Source: CAWCAL01 sp963695075 (GTDB lineage Bacteria; Actinomycetota; Acidimicrobiia; Acidimicrobiales; CAWCAL01). Taken from it: a DNA stretch of 64,000 nt. Made by a program: the position numbers and the translations under genes. The stretch's first letter is position 1, and each line of letters starts with the position of its first letter. Under the pieces are notes generated by a model that was not told the DNA's origin, ran no database searches, and was given only the letters and a program-made list of their open reading frames with translations. Location of the stretch: contig CAVOFR010000007.1 of the NCBI GenBank assembly GCA_963695075.1, forward strand, positions 248,001-312,000, given 5' to 3'. Of the stretch, positions 61,706-64,000 are shown one piece after another.

Positions 61706-61897
61706 ATGATGGAAGGCATGTTGGGCGTCATCGTGATCCTGCTCGTTCTTTGTGTGGTCATCCCGGTCGGAGTTCTGATCTCCACCGGTGTCCTGGCCGG
61801 CATCCTCGGCGGTGTCCTCCAGTCGTCGGTCGACGTCGACCACGAGGGTTCCGAACTGCTCGAGCTGAGCGACCACTACCCCGGCCACACCGACTGA
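61706..61897 (+). CDS. small single-pass or hairpin membrane protein
   Basis: A 63-residue frame with a ~30-residue hydrophobic stretch (VIVILLVLCVVIPVGVLIS) and an acidic tail. ATG 61718 behind GGAAGG is an alternative start. No family known. It is followed at once by the tandem repeat array. Confidence 0.55.
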   Translation: MMEGMLGVIVILLVLCVVIPVGVLISTGVLAGILGGVLQSSVDVDHEGSELLELSDHYPGHTD

Positions 61898-62145
61898 CCT
61901 GGGGAGGGTCCGGGCGACAGGCGAGCCGAGGCGGGGCCGAGGCTGCGGACAACAAGGTCGCCTGGGGAGGGTCCCGGGCGACAGGCGAGCCGAGGCGGGG
62001 CCGAGGCTGCGGACAACAAGGTCGCCTGGGGAGGGTCCCGGGCGACAGGCGAGCCGAGGCGGGGCCGAGGCTGCGGACAACAAGGTCGCCTGGGGAGGGT
62101 CCCGGGCGACAGGCGAGCCGAGGCGGGGCCGAGGCTGCGGACAAT
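61898..62145 (+). repeat. 64-bp tandem repeat array, about 3.9 copies
   Basis: Units start at 61898, 61961, 62025 and 62089; the first lacks one C (63 bp), the others are 64 bp and nearly identical. Each begins CCTGGGGAGGGTCCCGGGCG and contains GGACAAC. The fourth ends in diverged sequence. No spacer-like variation, so not CRISPR. Two GGTGGACAAC motifs follow at 62148 and 62202. Confidence 0.9.
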
Positions 62146-62233
62146 ACGGTGGACAACGTTGTCGATAACTCGAGGCGGCCTGGGGATCAACCGGGAAATG
62201 TGGTGGACAACTCGGGTTTGTCGGCCCAACCCC

Positions 62234-62262
62234 TTGACCACTCGGACAGAACGCGACAGGGT
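62234..62262 (+). promoter_or_regulatory. candidate promoter of the structured RNA
   Basis: TTGACC (62234-62239), 17-nt spacer, CAGGGT (62257-62262). The -35 is near consensus, the -10 is weak. Transcription would start near 62270. Confidence 0.4.
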
Positions 62263-62269
62263 CACTCCA

Positions 62270-62663
62270 CTTGCTCGACGCGAGAGTCGAGAGCATCGGG
62301 AGGGAGACCGACCGGTGGTCGCCACTCGAGTGTCGGGTAGGGAGGTATTCGAGTCCCTTGGTCAGCCGCTTGGCGGGTGGCCAGGATCGGAAGGCTTCGA
62401 GAGGAGCCCTACGGTACTTCCCGGGAAGGGTCGGAGTGCTTCGGTGCGACGGTCCGACCGGGACACCCGGTGAGGACGGGGCAACCTGGAGGCACTGGAT
62501 GAAAGGAACTCGCCCGCCGGACCTTGGTCCGACGGGCGAGTGAAGCATCGAGGAAGACGGTACTGCCGCACGAGTCGATGAAGGTGGATTTCGAGACCGC
62601 ACACGACGCCCCGAGGGCGGGACTCACCCCGGTGGATCCCCTCCCCGGGGCGTCGGCCTTTTT
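62270..62663 (+). ncRNA. candidate structured RNA of about 390 nt, class unknown
   Basis: The segment is packed with local helices: CTCGAC/GTCGAG (62274-62291), CGACC/GGTCG (62309-62321), GGTCGGA/TCCGACC (62429-62459), CTCGCCCG/CGGGCGAG with a longer inner helix (62509-62540), CATCGA/TCGATG (62546-62580). Unpaired parts are purine-rich. It ends in CGACGCCCCG/CGGGGCGTCG (62604-62655) then GCCTTTTT, a terminator. It does not show the conserved RNase P, tmRNA or SRP sequences I know. A 6S/Ms1-like role is one option. Strand and limits are inferred from the promoter and T-run. Confidence 0.45.
62604..62663 (+). terminator. intrinsic terminator, rightward
   Basis: A 10-bp stem CGACGCCCCG/CGGGGCGTCG around a ~32-nt loop is followed by GCCTTTTT. 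It would end a plus-strand transcript from the otherwise empty region. Confidence 0.5.
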
Positions 62664-62678
62664 CGCGGCGTGGCCCAG

Positions 62679-62861
62679 AGCGTCGATGAGGTGGAGGTCG
62701 GCGGGGTGGGGCCCCCGCCGACACCGCGCTGCGGATTATCGCAGCGCCATGAGTATCGCCCCCGTCAGGGAGCGTCGATGAGGTGGAGGTCGGCGGGGTG
62801 GGGCCCCCGCCGACACCGCGCTGCGGATTATCGCAGCGCCATGAGTATCGCCCCCGTCAGG
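62679..62861 (-). repeat. 92-bp tandem duplication carrying terminator hairpins of the regulator gene
   Basis: Two copies, 62679-62770 and 62771-62861, starting AGCGTCGATGAGGTGGAGG. Each holds GTCGGCGGGG/CCCCGCCGAC and GCGCTGCG/CGCAGCGC hairpins. The last bases of the second copy include the regulator's stop codon, so the 3' end of that transcript was duplicated. Confidence 0.85.
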
Positions 62862-63543
62862 CTTCCCAGCGACTCTGACCGAAGCGGTAGCCGACCGAAC
62901 GCACCGTGTGGATGTAGGCGGCGTGTTCCTCGCCGAGCTTGGCTCGGAGCCGCCGGACGTGTACGTCGACGGTACGGGCGCCACCGTAGTAGTCATATCC
63001 CCAGACCCGGCTGAGAAGCGTCTCGCGGGTGAAGACCTTGCCCGGATTCGACGCCAGGAACTTGAGTAGCTCGTACTCCATGTAGGTCAGGTCGAGCGGA
63101 TGGCCCGAGACTGCGGCCTGGTAGGTCTCGAGGTTCAGGACGAGCTCGCCGTGTTCGATGAGGTCGGGGCCGATGTCGGTGCCAGATCCCGCCATGAGGT
63201 GGGTGAGTCGGGCCTCGAGCTCCCTGGGGTGGAACGGCGTCAGGCAGAAGTCGTCGAACAGTTCGTCGCGGTGGTCGAGCTCGACCAGTTGGGCCCCACC
63301 CAGGAGCACGAGAACGCCGAGGGCACCGTCGACCCGGCGGATCGATCGCGCCACCGAGAACGCTCCGGTGGGATCGTCGTCGGCGCATATGACCGCTGCG
63401 GACCAGCCCTCGTCGGGGGCCTTGGTGGTGACCTCTCCCGCTTCGCCGATCGACTTCCACTGGTAGCCGGCGATGTCCAGGGATTGGGCCAGCTCAGGGG
63501 GCGGCGGATCGGGAAAGACGAGGAGGGGATGTTGCATGACCAT
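62857..63543 (-). CDS. OmpR/PhoB-type regulator, GlnR-like
   Basis: A 228-residue regulator. Residues ~1-115 occupy the place of a receiver domain but show no normal acid pocket (LLVFPDPPPPELAQ; VICADDDPTG), as in the orphan regulator GlnR. Residues ~130-225 are a winged helix (LTYMEYELLKFLASNPGKVF, VDVHVRRLRAKLG, VRSVGYRF). Its start shares a base with the glnA stop (TGATG), so it is cotranslated with glutamine synthetase and likely governs nitrogen genes. ATG 63537 is an alternative start. Confidence 0.85.
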   Translation of the reverse strand: MVMQHPLLVFPDPPPPELAQSLDIAGYQWKSIGEAGEVTTKAPDEGWSAAVICADDDPTGAFSVARSIRRVDGALGVLVLLGGAQLVELDHRDELFDDFCLTPFHPRELEARLTHLMAGSGTDIGPDLIEHGELVLNLETYQAAVSGHPLDLTYMEYELLKFLASNPGKVFTRETLLSRVWGYDYYGGARTVDVHVRRLRAKLGEEHAAYIHTVRSVGYRFGQSRWEA

Positions 63544-64000
63544 CACCAGGTGGGCAGGTACCGGTCCAGCTCGAAGGCCGTGACCTGCGCCTTGTAGTCG
63601 GACCATTCGGTCCGCTTGTTGCGAAGGAACCACTCGAAGACGTGTTCCCCCAGCGCCTCGGCGACGAGCTCGGAGCTCTCCATCTCGTCGAGAGCCTCCG
63701 CCAGGGACTGGGGCAATTCGGCGATACCTTCGGCGGCGCGTTCCCGCTCGGTCATCTCGAAGAGGTTGGCGTCGGCTTCGGGGGGCAGCTCGTAACCTTC
63801 GTCGATTCCCTTCATCCCGGCGGCGAGCATCACGCTGAAAGTGAGGTAGGGGTTGCACGAAGGGTCGGGTGACCGGAACTCGATGCGGGTGGACGACTCC
63901 TTGCCCCGCTTGATCATGGGGACGCGAACCAGTGCCGACCGGTTGTTCCTCGCCCACGACACGTGGACCGGTGCCTCGTAGCCGACGATGAGTCGCTTGT
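63543..64000 (-). CDS. glnA: glutamine synthetase type I, C-terminal part (runs off the window)
   Basis: The last 152 residues are visible, read leftward from the window edge. They include VGYEAPVHVSWARNNRSALVRVP and STRIEFRSPDPSCNPYL, both signature parts of the glutamate/ATP site, and the helical end closing in LDRYLPTW. The adenylylation-loop tyrosine is outside or not apparent here. Cotranscribed with the GlnR-like gene. Confidence 0.92.
   Translation of the reverse strand, partial: KRLIVGYEAPVHVSWARNNRSALVRVPMIKRGKESSTRIEFRSPDPSCNPYLTFSVMLAAGMKGIDEGYELPPEADANLFEMTERERAAEGIAELPQSLAEALDEMESSELVAEALGEHVFEWFLRNKRTEWSDYKAQVTAFELDRYLPTW

Noticed and set aside
61898..62145. CRISPR array
   Set aside because: The whole unit repeats; there are no unique spacers and no cas genes.
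61697..62602. Long 301-codon minus frame across the repeats
   Set aside because: Its length comes from the 64-bp array being free of stops; the translation is Pro/Arg/Ser-rich repeats with no family likeness.
62270..62663. RNase P RNA, tmRNA or SRP RNA
   Set aside because: I could not find the GAGGAAAGTCC and ACAGAA parts of rnpB, the tRNA-like ends and tag frame of ssrA, or the conserved GGTCAGG/GGAAGGAAGCAGCC of SRP RNA.

Overview
The window is a gene-dense, high-GC bacterial chromosome segment. A WhiB regulator, an EgtB/EgtD ergothioneine pair, ClpS-DUF2017, SHOCT and Cys-rich small proteins, a caa3 oxidase locus and many start codons lying 6-8 nt behind a TANNNT box (leaderless transcripts) point to an actinobacterium. 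My best guess is an Acidimicrobiia-like lineage; that is inference from gene content, not from a marker gene. No prophage, transposon or CRISPR array was seen.

Layout. 1-11.5 kb: a purine biosynthesis cluster (purA end, purD, purE, purB, purC, purS, purQ, purL, purF, purM) interrupted by two opposite-strand genes. 11.5-17.4 kb: an orphan ParA with a zinc-ribbon partner, a small lipoprotein, an ACT-malic enzyme, a HAD hydrolase and a secreted VWA surface protein. 17.5-20.3 kb: a three-gene selenoprotein module, namely a thioredoxin-like fusion protein, a UGSC-family selenoprotein read through an in-frame UGA at 19195-19197 with a bacterial SECIS-like hairpin behind it, and a hotdog-like protein coupled to its true stop. 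20.3-20.6 kb: tRNA-Phe, tRNA-Asp and tRNA-Glu. 20.7-26.6 kb: PlsY-like and DegV proteins, egtB-egtD, a PLP enzyme, DUF2017 and ClpS.

26.6-40.8 kb is a respiration block. It holds a membrane sulfatase-like protein with ctaA, divergent from ctaB, and then a long oxidase locus. The locus opens with three unusual membrane genes: a subunit I paralogue that has lost nearly every metal-ligand histidine, a histidine-free subunit III-like protein and an unknown membrane protein. The normal coxB (with fused cytochrome c), coxA, coxC, coxD and ctaG follow, then a convergent ABC exporter. 40.8-48.8 kb: serS, pdxH, membrane proteins, a CcdA-TlpA thiol redox pair, WhiB, an acyl-ACP thioesterase and a lipoprotein. 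48.9-59.3 kb: MBL hydrolase, orn, dut, an ATP-binding regulator, acyl-ACP desaturase behind an operator-like palindrome, thiolase, P-type ATPase, M20 peptidase, MOSC and M50-like proteins. 59.4-64 kb: an atypical tRNA-Lys, an ABC1 kinase, a DksA-like protein, about 0.95 kb without a convincing protein gene that holds tandem repeats and a candidate structured RNA, then a GlnR-like regulator and the end of glnA.

The strongest leads are the UGSC selenoprotein operon, the ligand-less heme-copper oxidase paralogue at the head of the cox locus, and the possible approximately 390-nt RNA at 62270-62663. Nothing was searched against databases; family calls rest on motifs recognised by eye.
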